From NCBI RefSeq assembly GCF_026427595.1, contig NZ_CP101527.1, positions 3,219,001 to 3,283,000 of the forward strand: DNA of 64,000 nucleotides, given 5' to 3'. Numbering within the stretch: position 1 is the stretch's first letter; each line of letters opens with the position of its first letter. A model generated the notes under the pieces. That model ran no database searches and was not told the origin of the DNA. It saw nothing but the letters and a program-made list of their open reading frames with translations. The translations under genes were made by a program, and so were the position numbers. The stretch is from Alkalimarinus sediminis. Lineage in GTDB: Bacteria; Pseudomonadota; Gammaproteobacteria; Pseudomonadales; Oleiphilaceae. Shown here piece by piece: positions 1 through 7,771 of the stretch.

Positions 1-360
1 GATTGGTGGCAGTGGGGCAGGCTAAGTTCTAGCTGTAAAAACTTCATTGATGATCTCTATGTCGATGGTGTTAACTTACTCAACTCTATGAATGCAGATG
101 GGGTCGATAATATTGTTTATTTGGGGTACTACTACACTAAAAACGCAGCACTCCGATTAGACAGCCTAGAAGAAGCTGTGGACTATGGTGATCTTAAACT
201 CTCGCAAGCCTGCGCAAACACCACGGCCAACTGCACCTTTGTTGACCCCCGCTCCACTATCAAAGACCGAGACATCTTAATTGACGGTATTCACCCAACG
301 AGTTCTGGGTCGCAAAAACTGGCTAACTTGATATGGCCAGTACTGCAGCCTTTACTGTAA
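1..360 (+). CDS. SGNH/GDSL-family hydrolase, C-terminal fragment
   Basis: The reading frame is open from base 1, so the N-terminal part, including the Ser nucleophile block, lies outside the window. The visible roughly 119 residues end with DGIHPTSSG, matching block V (DxxH, catalytic Asp and His) of SGNH/GDSL esterases, followed by a hydrophobic C-terminal helix ending in LIWPVLQPLL. Two Cys (in QACANTTANC) could form a disulfide, which would fit an exported enzyme. Likely an esterase or lipase; the substrate cannot be told. It lies 160 bp upstream of a lipase-chaperone-like gene on the same strand, which may be a functional link. Confidence 0.72.
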   Translation, partial: DWWQWGRLSSSCKNFIDDLYVDGVNLLNSMNADGVDNIVYLGYYYTKNAALRLDSLEEAVDYGDLKLSQACANTTANCTFVDPRSTIKDRDILIDGIHPTSSGSQKLANLIWPVLQPLL

Positions 361-459
361 CAGTAGAGGCTAGATACTTAATCAATAACGGCTAATTTAC
401 TCAAGTCTACAGAGCACGTTGTATAGCCACTCATAAAAAACGATAGTTAGGATGCCCAC

Positions 460-481
460 CCTGCCCGCACACCCGGGCAGG
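460..481. repeat. GC-rich hairpin between hydrolase and chaperone-like gene
   Basis: CCTGCCCG (460-467) and CGGGCAGG (474-481) form a perfect 8-bp stem with a 6-base loop. No T-run follows on either strand, so this is a weak terminator at best. It may be an mRNA 3' stabilising or processing structure between the two genes. Confidence 0.4.
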
Positions 482-520
482 CACTGGATTAACCCACGAC
501 AATAATAAAATAAACATCAC

Positions 521-1594
521 ATGCTTAAACGACCTGCATTAACAATTGGTATAACCACACTCTTTTTAATGGGTTTTATTCCTTGGTATTTAGATAGCAG
601 TGTTGAGCCTCGCGAAAGTCTGGCGACTCAAGCTATGACCCAGAATGAAACCGCCCCCCCTTTCAACGACAACACGGTTAATGGTAACAAGTTAAATTCC
701 AATATTTATGCCGAAAATAGTAAGGGCGTATCAACAACTGATGCGTTTAACACTCAACTTGCTCAAGAACTTTATACAAAGTATGGCGATAAAATCGAAC
801 ATTTGGCAGTTCAGGCAAATCTCTTCAAAGTGCGTGAATTTGTCATAGGCCGATACCCTGAAGATGGCAGAAACCGTTTTAGCACGATCATTCAGATGGC
901 CTTTCCTGATCATGCATCCTCTATCATGAATATCATTGCACTGATGGAACAATATACCCAATGGTTAGCTGAAAATTACCGACTCCTAAACGACATGCCA
1001 CCTCTCGAACGTGACGGACATTTGTGGGAAAAGCGAAGAGCCCTCTTTGGGGAGTCGGCAGAAATCATCTGGTCAGATGAGCGTGAGCTACTCGCTCAAA
1101 AACAGCGCAATGTTCAACAAGAAATTCACCGGCTAGGTACAGACACAGATTTAAGTATTGACGAAAAGCTATATCAACTCACCACCACACTATCAGAAAA
1201 CTATGGTGACTTGGCACAAGAGATGGCCATTGACCCAGGTATGATTGCAAGTGTGTTTTTTGGTTTCGACTCAGTTCAGCAAACCCTAAAAAGCCTATCA
1301 CCTCAAGAGCGTCAACAAGAGATTAATCGAGTTCGTCAACAATTAGGGTACAGTGACGCGCAGATCGAGCTAGCAGAAAAAAAAGACCAAATACGTAACC
1401 AACGTTGGACAAATGGGCTCTCTTACATGGCTGAAAGAGAGGCGTTAACCAACCAACTCGAAGGTGATGCCCTAAACTCAGCGCTCTCAGAGCTTAGGGA
1501 GTCATACTTTAAAAGAGAGGCCTATACCATAGCTAAAGAAGAAGAGTCTGGGTTTTATCGCTATGCCAGACCAAGGGTGTACGGTCGTAATTAA
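521..1594 (+). CDS. Lipase chaperone (Lif/LifO)-like membrane-anchored protein
   Basis: A 357-aa protein with a single N-terminal membrane anchor (about residues 5-24), a low-complexity linker (25-70) and an almost wholly helical rest, the layout of proteobacterial lipase-specific foldases. Family-like segments are LFGESAEIIWSDERE (about 175-189), the spacing to LSIDEKLYQL, and LSPQERQQEINRVRQQLG (259-276). The hallmark Lif motif RxxFDYxL(S/T)A is not recognisable in the expected region (about 75-115), so this is a diverged member. Lif proteins stay in the inner membrane and fold secreted lipases in the periplasm. The nearest candidate client is the SGNH hydrolase upstream rather than a classical alpha/beta lipase. 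No strong Shine-Dalgarno is seen before the ATG. Confidence 0.6.
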   Translation: MLKRPALTIGITTLFLMGFIPWYLDSSVEPRESLATQAMTQNETAPPFNDNTVNGNKLNSNIYAENSKGVSTTDAFNTQLAQELYTKYGDKIEHLAVQANLFKVREFVIGRYPEDGRNRFSTIIQMAFPDHASSIMNIIALMEQYTQWLAENYRLLNDMPPLERDGHLWEKRRALFGESAEIIWSDERELLAQKQRNVQQEIHRLGTDTDLSIDEKLYQLTTTLSENYGDLAQEMAIDPGMIASVFFGFDSVQQTLKSLSPQERQQEINRVRQQLGYSDAQIELAEKKDQIRNQRWTNGLSYMAEREALTNQLEGDALNSALSELRESYFKREAYTIAKEEESGFYRYARPRVYGRN

Positions 1595-1736
1595 TAGTCA
1601 TAGATTAATAATATGACCTTCTGAAAGCCGTTTAGCATATTGAATGGCAGGGTTTTCGATTCTGTAGGCCTTCGTTTGAAAAACTAACAGTAAGCGCCCA
1701 TACTTGTGGGCTCTATCAATAGCGAAGGCTTTTATC

Positions 1737-2483
1737 ATGGCGCGGCACCTATCGCACTATTGTATTATCGTGTTTTTGTTACTGTCATCCACATTTGCAA
1801 CGGCCAATGAAGAAGCCGTTGCGCTACTAACAAAAATAGACGAGCTATATCGGTCAGACTCATCCATATCAACCATGAAAATGCAGATAGTGACGCCCAA
1901 TTGGGAGCGCACACTTGAGATGCAGAGCTGGACAATCGGTATGGATGACACCTTTATTCGCATTTTATCCCCAAAGAAAGATCAAGGCGTTGCAACGCTT
2001 AAGAAAGACCGTGAGATGTGGAACTACTTTCCTAAAATAAACAAGGTAATCAAAGTTCCCCCTTCTATGATGATGGGCTCATGGATGGGTTCAGATTTCA
2101 CCAACGATGATCTGGTACGAGAGGTCTCACTAGTCAAAGAGTATCATGTAGAAAAAGAGGATTTCGAAGGCAAACACAAGCTTACCCTTACCCCAAAAGA
2201 GAGTACTGTGACGGTTTGGGGGCGAATAGAAATATTAGTAGAAAAAGAGAGCCTACTACCTATTGAGCAACGTTATTTTAACGATAAAGGTGAAAAAGTT
2301 CGCAGCATGTACTTTAGCGATATTAAAACGTTCTCAGGTAAAAGACTGCCTTCTAAAATGAGCATGGTGCCGCACAATAAAGAACATCATAAAACTGTCA
2401 TCGAATACGTTGAACTAACCTTTGATACAGAAATTGATGATAGTATTTTCACCCTTCGTAATCTTAAAAAACGATATAAATAA
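1737..2483 (+). CDS. LolA-like outer membrane lipoprotein-sorting protein
   Basis: About 248 aa with a signal peptide (MARHLSHYC... cleaved near ATA-NEE) and the half-barrel fold signature of the LolA-like/outer-membrane-lipoprotein-sorting family: WNYFPKINKVIKVPPSMMMGSWMGSDFTN-type core and late strands such as LPIEQRYFNDKGEKVRSMYF. The ATG at 1737 is preferred over the in-frame TTG at 1704 because GAAGG at 1724-1728 is well spaced and the signal peptide then starts properly. Members are periplasmic carriers of lipidated or lipid cargo. The stop overlaps the next gene's start (TAATG at 2481-2485), so it is translationally coupled to the ABC permease. Confidence 0.8.
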   Translation: MARHLSHYCIIVFLLLSSTFATANEEAVALLTKIDELYRSDSSISTMKMQIVTPNWERTLEMQSWTIGMDDTFIRILSPKKDQGVATLKKDREMWNYFPKINKVIKVPPSMMMGSWMGSDFTNDDLVREVSLVKEYHVEKEDFEGKHKLTLTPKESTVTVWGRIEILVEKESLLPIEQRYFNDKGEKVRSMYFSDIKTFSGKRLPSKMSMVPHNKEHHKTVIEYVELTFDTEIDDSIFTLRNLKKRYK

Positions 2484-3733
2484 TGCTGGTTATTACATTA
2501 GCCCTACGCAACATACTGCGTAACAGACGCCGGAGTCTGTTAACTATTCTCAGTATGGGGGGTGGATATGTGTTGCTCTCCTTTATGATGGCTATGACCG
2601 AGGGTAGCTATAGTAATATGATAGACCTGTTCACACGTGATCATACCGGCCATGTACAGATACACCACAGTAACTACCTCGATCGCCCTTCTCTCTATAA
2701 AACCATTAATAACTCTAGAGAGTTAATAAACGAACTCCAGAAGAATAGTATGGTTAAAGGCATAGCACCTCGTGTATATGCCCCCTCACTTGCTTACGGA
2801 AAAGAGAAAACCTTCCCTGCAAGTGTCATAGGGATCGACCCCCAGCTCGAAGCCGAAACGACTTACCTAAAAAACAAAGTCAAGCAAGGGGAATACCTAG
2901 CCAAAGGCATGACGGCGAGTGGATACTTCCCCGCGATGATAGGCCACACCCTTGCCAAAAATCTCCACTTAACCGTAGGTGACGAACTCGTACTGATATC
3001 ACAAGGGATTGACGGTTCAATCGCTAATGATATTTTTAAAATTAGCGCCATTGTCGGCACCAGCGAGTCTTATGAGAGGATGAACGTCTACCTGAGTCTC
3101 GATGCAATGCATCAGTTTTTGTCGATGGGAGACCAAGTTCACGAACTGGCTATTAGACTCAACCACCAGAGTGAGGCCAGGTCATACGCGCAACAACTAC
3201 AAGTAGAATTAAATCAACAACCAAACAATCAAAATGATCATATCGGCTTAAATGCAAAGCCCTGGCAAGTGGTTGAAGAGGCATTTTATAAGGGGATGCA
3301 GGCAGACAAGCAAGGCAACTATTTATCGATGGGCATTCTTATTTTTATCGTCTCCATTGGTGTTTTAAATACCATTTTAATGGGCATTCTAGAGCGGACT
3401 CGGGAGTTCGGTGTACTTAAAGCGATTGGCACAAGACCCATGGCTGTTTTTAGATTGATTATGCTGGAGTCATTTTTGTTAGCACTTGCTAGCTGCCTAT
3501 TCGGTCTTATTTTTGCGCTTCCGGCCAACTTATGGCTTTCGCGAGTCGGCATTACACTGCCCGAGCCAATCGATATGGGCGGAATTGCATTTGAAACTAT
3601 GTTAGGTGAAATATCGATGTTTAGTATGGGAGCACCTGCGTTGGTGGTGATAGGTAGCACTCTTCTCGTTAGCCTTGTCCCAGGCATAAGGGCATCTCGT
3701 ATTTCACCGCTTCAAGCGCTGCAGGCGGCATAA
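2483..3733 (+). CDS. ABC transporter permease, FtsX/LolC-E family (first of pair)
   Basis: 416 aa with one N-terminal TM helix (about 17-38), a large periplasmic MacB-PCD-like domain (about 40-275) and three C-terminal TM helices (about 279-300, 320-350, 375-402), the classic FtsX-type topology of LolC/LolE and MacB. The LERTREFGVLKAIGTRP segment after TM2 is the coupling-helix region that contacts the ATPase. It overlaps the LolA-like gene and lies 1 bp from a paralogous permease, so the two probably form a heterodimer as LolC and LolE do. By family it acts in mechanotransmission at the inner membrane, extracting lipidated cargo rather than importing solutes. Confidence 0.85.
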   Translation: MLVITLALRNILRNRRRSLLTILSMGGGYVLLSFMMAMTEGSYSNMIDLFTRDHTGHVQIHHSNYLDRPSLYKTINNSRELINELQKNSMVKGIAPRVYAPSLAYGKEKTFPASVIGIDPQLEAETTYLKNKVKQGEYLAKGMTASGYFPAMIGHTLAKNLHLTVGDELVLISQGIDGSIANDIFKISAIVGTSESYERMNVYLSLDAMHQFLSMGDQVHELAIRLNHQSEARSYAQQLQVELNQQPNNQNDHIGLNAKPWQVVEEAFYKGMQADKQGNYLSMGILIFIVSIGVLNTILMGILERTREFGVLKAIGTRPMAVFRLIMLESFLLALASCLFGLIFALPANLWLSRVGITLPEPIDMGGIAFETMLGEISMFSMGAPALVVIGSTLLVSLVPGIRASRISPLQALQAA

Positions 3734-3734
3734 T

Positions 3735-4982
3735 ATGAATTTAGTCTCCCGCCTTGCGCAACGCAATATTTTTAGAAATACCCGCCGCACACTACTCACT
3801 GTATTACTGATCGGTTGCGGATTAGCCGCCCTAATATTTACGGATGCCTTTATACGCGGCATGGCGGCCTCATTAATCAAAATCAGCACCGAAACCTTTT
3901 TGGGTGAAGCTCAGATCCACCAGCATGGCTTTCGTGAGGCTAATGATGTAGATATTTATATTAAAGATGCCGCCAAGCTGTCTCAGACACTAAATGGCAT
4001 TAAAGAGATCAAGGCGTATTCACCACGGACCATCACTGGCGGTATGCTCTCCTCTTCTGAAAATGTCTCGGCAGCAGCTGTTTATGGAGTTAATGCGGAC
4101 CAAGAAGCCAGTGTCAGTAAACTGAAAAAAGCAATGGTACGAGGCCAATACCTAAGTGGAAATGGCGATACTAGCGACCCCCATAGCAACAGCAATGAGA
4201 TTCTAATCGGTGCGGACCTAGCTGAATTATTAGAAGTAGACCTGGGCGATCGTATTGTCGTAACTCTATCGCAAGCTCACGGTGGAGAACTATCTCAAGA
4301 GTTATTCCGGTTATCAGGGGTGTTTCATTTCAATGACCGCAATATGGACAAAGGCATGGCATTCATCAATTTGCCAAAAAGCCAAACCATGCTGGGTATT
4401 AATGGTGTTCATGAAATTTCGATTCGCCTTCAAAACGTCGATCTTGCAGACGACAGTAACCTCGCTTTATGGCAGACCCTAAATAACAAAAATCTGGAAA
4501 CACTAAACTGGCGAGAACTGACACCACAACTTAGTAGCATATTGAATATGAGTGGCTACAGCACGCTCATAGTCTCAATTATTATGTTCGTATTGGTGGC
4601 GCTGGGGCTTATTAACTCAATGTTTATGTCTATTTATGAACGCCACAATGAGTTTGGCATATTGCTCGCCATAGGCACTCGCCCACAACAACTGTTCTGG
4701 CAAATACTGCTAGAAGGTTTTTTAATTGGGCTACTTAGCTTGGTAGGCGGAGTCGTATTAGGTATCGCGCTTAGCTATTGGAAATCAATTGATGGCATCG
4801 ATTATTCGGGTATGGAAATGTCAGGTGTAACCATGAATGAACCGATCTATCTGATTATTAACTACCTCTCTGTTGCCAAGATTGCATTATCTATTTTGGT
4901 GATTACCGTTTTATCCTGCATTTATCCCGCTATTCATGCAGCGCGTTTACAACCCTCATTTGCCATGCGAAAAGCGCTATAA
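3735..4982 (+). CDS. ABC transporter permease, FtsX/LolC-E family (second of pair)
   Basis: 415 aa, same topology as the preceding gene: TM1 at about 15-37, periplasmic domain, then TMs near 275-297, 325-350 and 378-400. The coupling-helix segment is IYERHNEFGILLAIGTRPQQ. It diverges clearly from its neighbour, so the pair looks like an old tandem duplication with specialised subunits rather than a recent copy. The start lies 1 base after the previous stop. The ATPase gene follows after 9 bases. Confidence 0.85.
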   Translation: MNLVSRLAQRNIFRNTRRTLLTVLLIGCGLAALIFTDAFIRGMAASLIKISTETFLGEAQIHQHGFREANDVDIYIKDAAKLSQTLNGIKEIKAYSPRTITGGMLSSSENVSAAAVYGVNADQEASVSKLKKAMVRGQYLSGNGDTSDPHSNSNEILIGADLAELLEVDLGDRIVVTLSQAHGGELSQELFRLSGVFHFNDRNMDKGMAFINLPKSQTMLGINGVHEISIRLQNVDLADDSNLALWQTLNNKNLETLNWRELTPQLSSILNMSGYSTLIVSIIMFVLVALGLINSMFMSIYERHNEFGILLAIGTRPQQLFWQILLEGFLIGLLSLVGGVVLGIALSYWKSIDGIDYSGMEMSGVTMNEPIYLIINYLSVAKIALSILVITVLSCIYPAIHAARLQPSFAMRKAL

Positions 4983-4991
4983 GGACTAAAA

Positions 4992-5702
4992 ATGAGCACC
5001 TCAATCACTAATACTCAAGCGGTTATAGAAACCCAAAATCTCTGCCGATACTTTGGCGAAGGCGAAACCCTGGTTAAGGCGCTCGACAATGCAAGTGTCG
5101 TGATAGAACCCGGTGAGTTTACAGCCATTATTGGCCCCTCTGGCTCTGGTAAGTCAACATTGTTACAGCTCATTGGAGGGTTAGATAAACCTACATCCGG
5201 CAGCGTTATACTAGATCATAAAGATATCAGTCATATGTCGGGGACCGAACTTTCCGATTTTCGGCGTGACCATATCGGCTTTATTTTTCAAGCTTACAAC
5301 CTTATTCCGGTGTTATCTGCAGAAGAGAACATCGAGTATATTATGCTCTTACAAGGAGTACCGGCAGCCGAACGTAAACAACGTGTTCATGCCATACTTA
5401 ATGCCGTTGGACTTGAAGGAAAAGGCGATAGACGACCTGCCCAACTATCTGGAGGACAGCAACAGCGTGTTGCAGTGGCCCGTGCGATGGTCTCTCAACC
5501 CAGCCTTATTTTAGCTGATGAGCCAACCGCAAATCTCGATTCACATACGGGATCGTCGCTATTAGATATGATGAAAACACTAAATGAGAGAGAGAACATG
5601 ACCTTCATTTTTTCTACTCATGACCCCAAAATAATGGAACGTGCTCGTCGTATTATTCGACTTGAGGATGGCCATATTGTCGATGATGAGCGACGAGATT
5701 AA
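4992..5702 (+). CDS. ABC transporter ATPase, LolD/MacB-type
   Basis: 236 aa with Walker A GPSGSGKST (48-56), Q-loop FIFQAYNLIPVLSA (98-110), signature LSGGQQQ (152-158), Walker B LILADEP (172-178) and switch His210. The VLSAEENIEYIMLLQG segment after the Q-loop is typical of the LolD/MacB/FtsE-like clade that powers FtsX-type permeases. Expected to be cytoplasmic and homodimeric, driving the two adjacent permeases. Its last codons overlap the upstream extension of the next ORF, in line with one operon running from 1737 to 7005. Confidence 0.9.
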   Translation: MSTSITNTQAVIETQNLCRYFGEGETLVKALDNASVVIEPGEFTAIIGPSGSGKSTLLQLIGGLDKPTSGSVILDHKDISHMSGTELSDFRRDHIGFIFQAYNLIPVLSAEENIEYIMLLQGVPAAERKQRVHAILNAVGLEGKGDRRPAQLSGGQQQRVAVARAMVSQPSLILADEPTANLDSHTGSSLLDMMKTLNERENMTFIFSTHDPKIMERARRIIRLEDGHIVDDERRD

Positions 5703-5712
5703 TAAGCAAACA

Positions 5713-7005
5713 ATGTCTATTCAATCGATGCCTATTCACTCTACCCAGCGCCCACCCTGGACTCGCTCACCTAACCGAGTAAGACGCACGATAAACGTTA
5801 TCGGTATGCTGTTGTTGTTAACTTCACCTCTATCAAACGCGACAGAATTCTTCTACAGCGGATACTTAAAGTCCTATGCCCTATGGCAAGATGAAATAGA
5901 AATCGAAAACAATCCTGAAAATATCTCGAGCCAATTCCAGTCCCAAAACTCTATGCGTTTAATGGGCAGTGGCTATACAGAGAGCAGTGGTAATGTCGAA
6001 GCTCACTATGAAATTCAACCTGTCTATTACTCAGAATCAATACGGGAAAACAGTGGCGGCATTGGCTCCACTCTATCACTAGGCTCCAACCGATACCGCT
6101 ACAAAGACCTTGATGTAGTCCTTAAAGAAGAAGGTGACCACCTCGTAATTTGGCAGAACCTGGATAGACTCAACTACCAATACGGTAACGAGTACGGGGA
6201 CCTCACCATAGGCCGACAGGTCATTTCATTTGGTTCTGCCCGCTTTATCAATCCCACCGATATATTCATTCCGTTCACCATATCCACACTTAATCAGGAG
6301 TATCGAGTAGGTATCGACGCACTGCGTTATCAAGCCGAGCTAGGTGATTTCGCGACTCTCGATACTGGTCTGATCATCGGTGAAGATGCAAAGAAAGAAA
6401 ATAGCGCAATTTTTCTGAGAGGTAAAAACTCTATTGAAGGTAACGATATTGAAGCTATGTTTATTAAACTAGACGATGCGTGGTTACTTGGCGGAGGGAT
6501 AGAGCGTGCATTAGGGGATTTTGGGTTCTGGTTTGAAACCGCGTACGTGCATCTAGATGAAAGTACGTCCGATAGTTACTGGCGCTCTTCTATTGGCTCA
6601 GACTATGCCATTAGTGACAACATCATCATGATGCTCGAATACCACCACAACGGTGCAGGCAGTAGTAACCCTAACAACTATATTAAACTGTTATCAGAAG
6701 AGCCTTATCAAAAAGCAGGCATATTCCTGCTCGGCCAACACTACTTGATACCCGGCCTCACCTGGACCGCCACACCGCTCATTTCTGTTAGCGGCAGTGG
6801 CTTTTTAAACATGGGTGACCAGTCTGTCTTCTTTAACCTCAGCAGCGAGGTTAACTGGAGTGACAATTTATACTCCGATTTCGGCGCCTACCTGAGCTAT
6901 GGCGACACCTTGGAATACGACATATCAACTCAAAACGTGAGTTTTGGTTCTGAGTTTGGCGCTTACCCTCTTAGCATTTATGCGAGCCTCCGTTATTATT
7001 TTTGA
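5713..7005 (+). CDS. Outer-membrane beta-barrel protein, DUF1302-like
   Basis: About 430 aa with a long basic n-region and hydrophobic signal core (VIGMLLLLTSPLSNA), then alternating amphipathic strands and a C-terminal aromatic end (YASLRYYF) typical of Bam-assembled barrels. The segment GDLTIGRQVISFGSARFINP followed by RVGIDALRYQ resembles DUF1302-type barrels. Start choice is uncertain: in-frame ATGs exist at 5686 (inside the ATPase gene) and 5713, and neither has a strong ribosome site. Last gene of the LolA-like/ABC cluster, so it is the obvious outer-membrane partner. Cargo is unknown. Confidence 0.7.
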   Translation: MSIQSMPIHSTQRPPWTRSPNRVRRTINVIGMLLLLTSPLSNATEFFYSGYLKSYALWQDEIEIENNPENISSQFQSQNSMRLMGSGYTESSGNVEAHYEIQPVYYSESIRENSGGIGSTLSLGSNRYRYKDLDVVLKEEGDHLVIWQNLDRLNYQYGNEYGDLTIGRQVISFGSARFINPTDIFIPFTISTLNQEYRVGIDALRYQAELGDFATLDTGLIIGEDAKKENSAIFLRGKNSIEGNDIEAMFIKLDDAWLLGGGIERALGDFGFWFETAYVHLDESTSDSYWRSSIGSDYAISDNIIMMLEYHHNGAGSSNPNNYIKLLSEEPYQKAGIFLLGQHYLIPGLTWTATPLISVSGSGFLNMGDQSVFFNLSSEVNWSDNLYSDFGAYLSYGDTLEYDISTQNVSFGSEFGAYPLSIYASLRYYF

Positions 7006-7088
7006 CGCTAACCTTCTCTACCTGACGAAGATAACCTGCTAAACTGCCGCCACGCTGAACAGTAGACAAATTTGAAAGGATAGAGGCC

Positions 7089-7649
7089 ATGGCCGATACT
7101 ATTTACGGATCAAATGAACCCGTTATTTTTACCATGTTGATGACGCCAGACATGGCGAACTTTTCAGGTAACGTTCATGGGGGCAATCTTTTAAAGTTAT
7201 TAGATCAAGTCGCCTACACCTGTGCTGCAAGATACAGTGGCAAATATGCGGTGACATTGTCCGTTGACCAAGTAACCTTTAAGCAAGCTATAAAAATCGG
7301 TGAGGTGGTTACCTTTTATAGTTCAGTGAACTATGTCGGTAATACATCGATGGAAGTAGGTGTTAAAGTCGTTGCAGAAGATATTCATACCCACGAGAAA
7401 AGACACACCAATAGCTGCTATTTCACCATGGTTGCGGTCGATGAAGATGGCAAACCAAGCCCGGTACCACCACTAGATTTTCAGGGCGATCGTCAAAAAG
7501 GACGCTATATTGCCGCCAAGCTTCGTAAAGAACTGCGCAAAGAGCATGATAAGAGACTTAAAGAAGTCCACGACACCTGGATTGGCAACTACGATACCAT
7601 GACCGATGATGAGATTGATGCCGAGTTCCAAAAATACAAAAATGCTTAA
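7089..7649 (+). CDS. Acyl-CoA thioesterase, hotdog fold (YciA/BACH-like)
   Basis: 186 aa. The hotdog core shows NVHGGNLLKLLDQVAYTCA with N28/H30-G-G and Asp39, the substrate-cradling and catalytic region of cytosolic acyl-CoA hydrolases, then FKQAIKIGEVVTFYSSVNYVGNTSMEVGV. A charged C-terminal tail (about 135-186) extends beyond the single domain. It hydrolyses fatty acyl-CoA to free acid and CoA, probably cytoplasmic. AAAGGATAGAGG precedes the ATG and a terminator follows the stop, so it may be monocistronic. Convergent with the WS/DGAT gene, both acting on the acyl-CoA pool. Confidence 0.85.
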   Translation: MADTIYGSNEPVIFTMLMTPDMANFSGNVHGGNLLKLLDQVAYTCAARYSGKYAVTLSVDQVTFKQAIKIGEVVTFYSSVNYVGNTSMEVGVKVVAEDIHTHEKRHTNSCYFTMVAVDEDGKPSPVPPLDFQGDRQKGRYIAAKLRKELRKEHDKRLKEVHDTWIGNYDTMTDDEIDAEFQKYKNA

Positions 7650-7688
7650 CCGTGGCCTAGCCTTTCTTGTTTAGGTCTAAACAAAAAT

Positions 7689-7713
7689 GCCCCTATAAAG
7701 GGGCGTTTTTTTA
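7689..7713 (+). terminator. Rho-independent terminator after thioesterase gene
   Basis: GCCCC (7689-7693), loop TATAAA, GGGGC (7700-7704), then G and a seven-T run. Located 40 bases after the stop. It could also reduce read-through into the antisense of the convergent acyltransferase gene. Confidence 0.85.
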
Positions 7714-7771
7714 TTACTGAGATAATCTATAGCCCTGCAGAAGAACCCACAAATTAGCCATCTAGTCGCGA

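Noticed and set aside
2863-3060. 65-aa minus-strand frame inside the first permease gene
   Set aside because: No start context and lies wholly within a confident gene.
3319-3687. 122-aa open frame antisense to the first FtsX permease
   Set aside because: Shadow of TM-rich sequence; the plus strand has a clear family match.
5641-5712. Longer N-terminus of the beta-barrel protein starting inside the ATPase gene
   Set aside because: The GTG at 5641 lacks a ribosome site and gives a poor signal peptide; 5686 remains possible.
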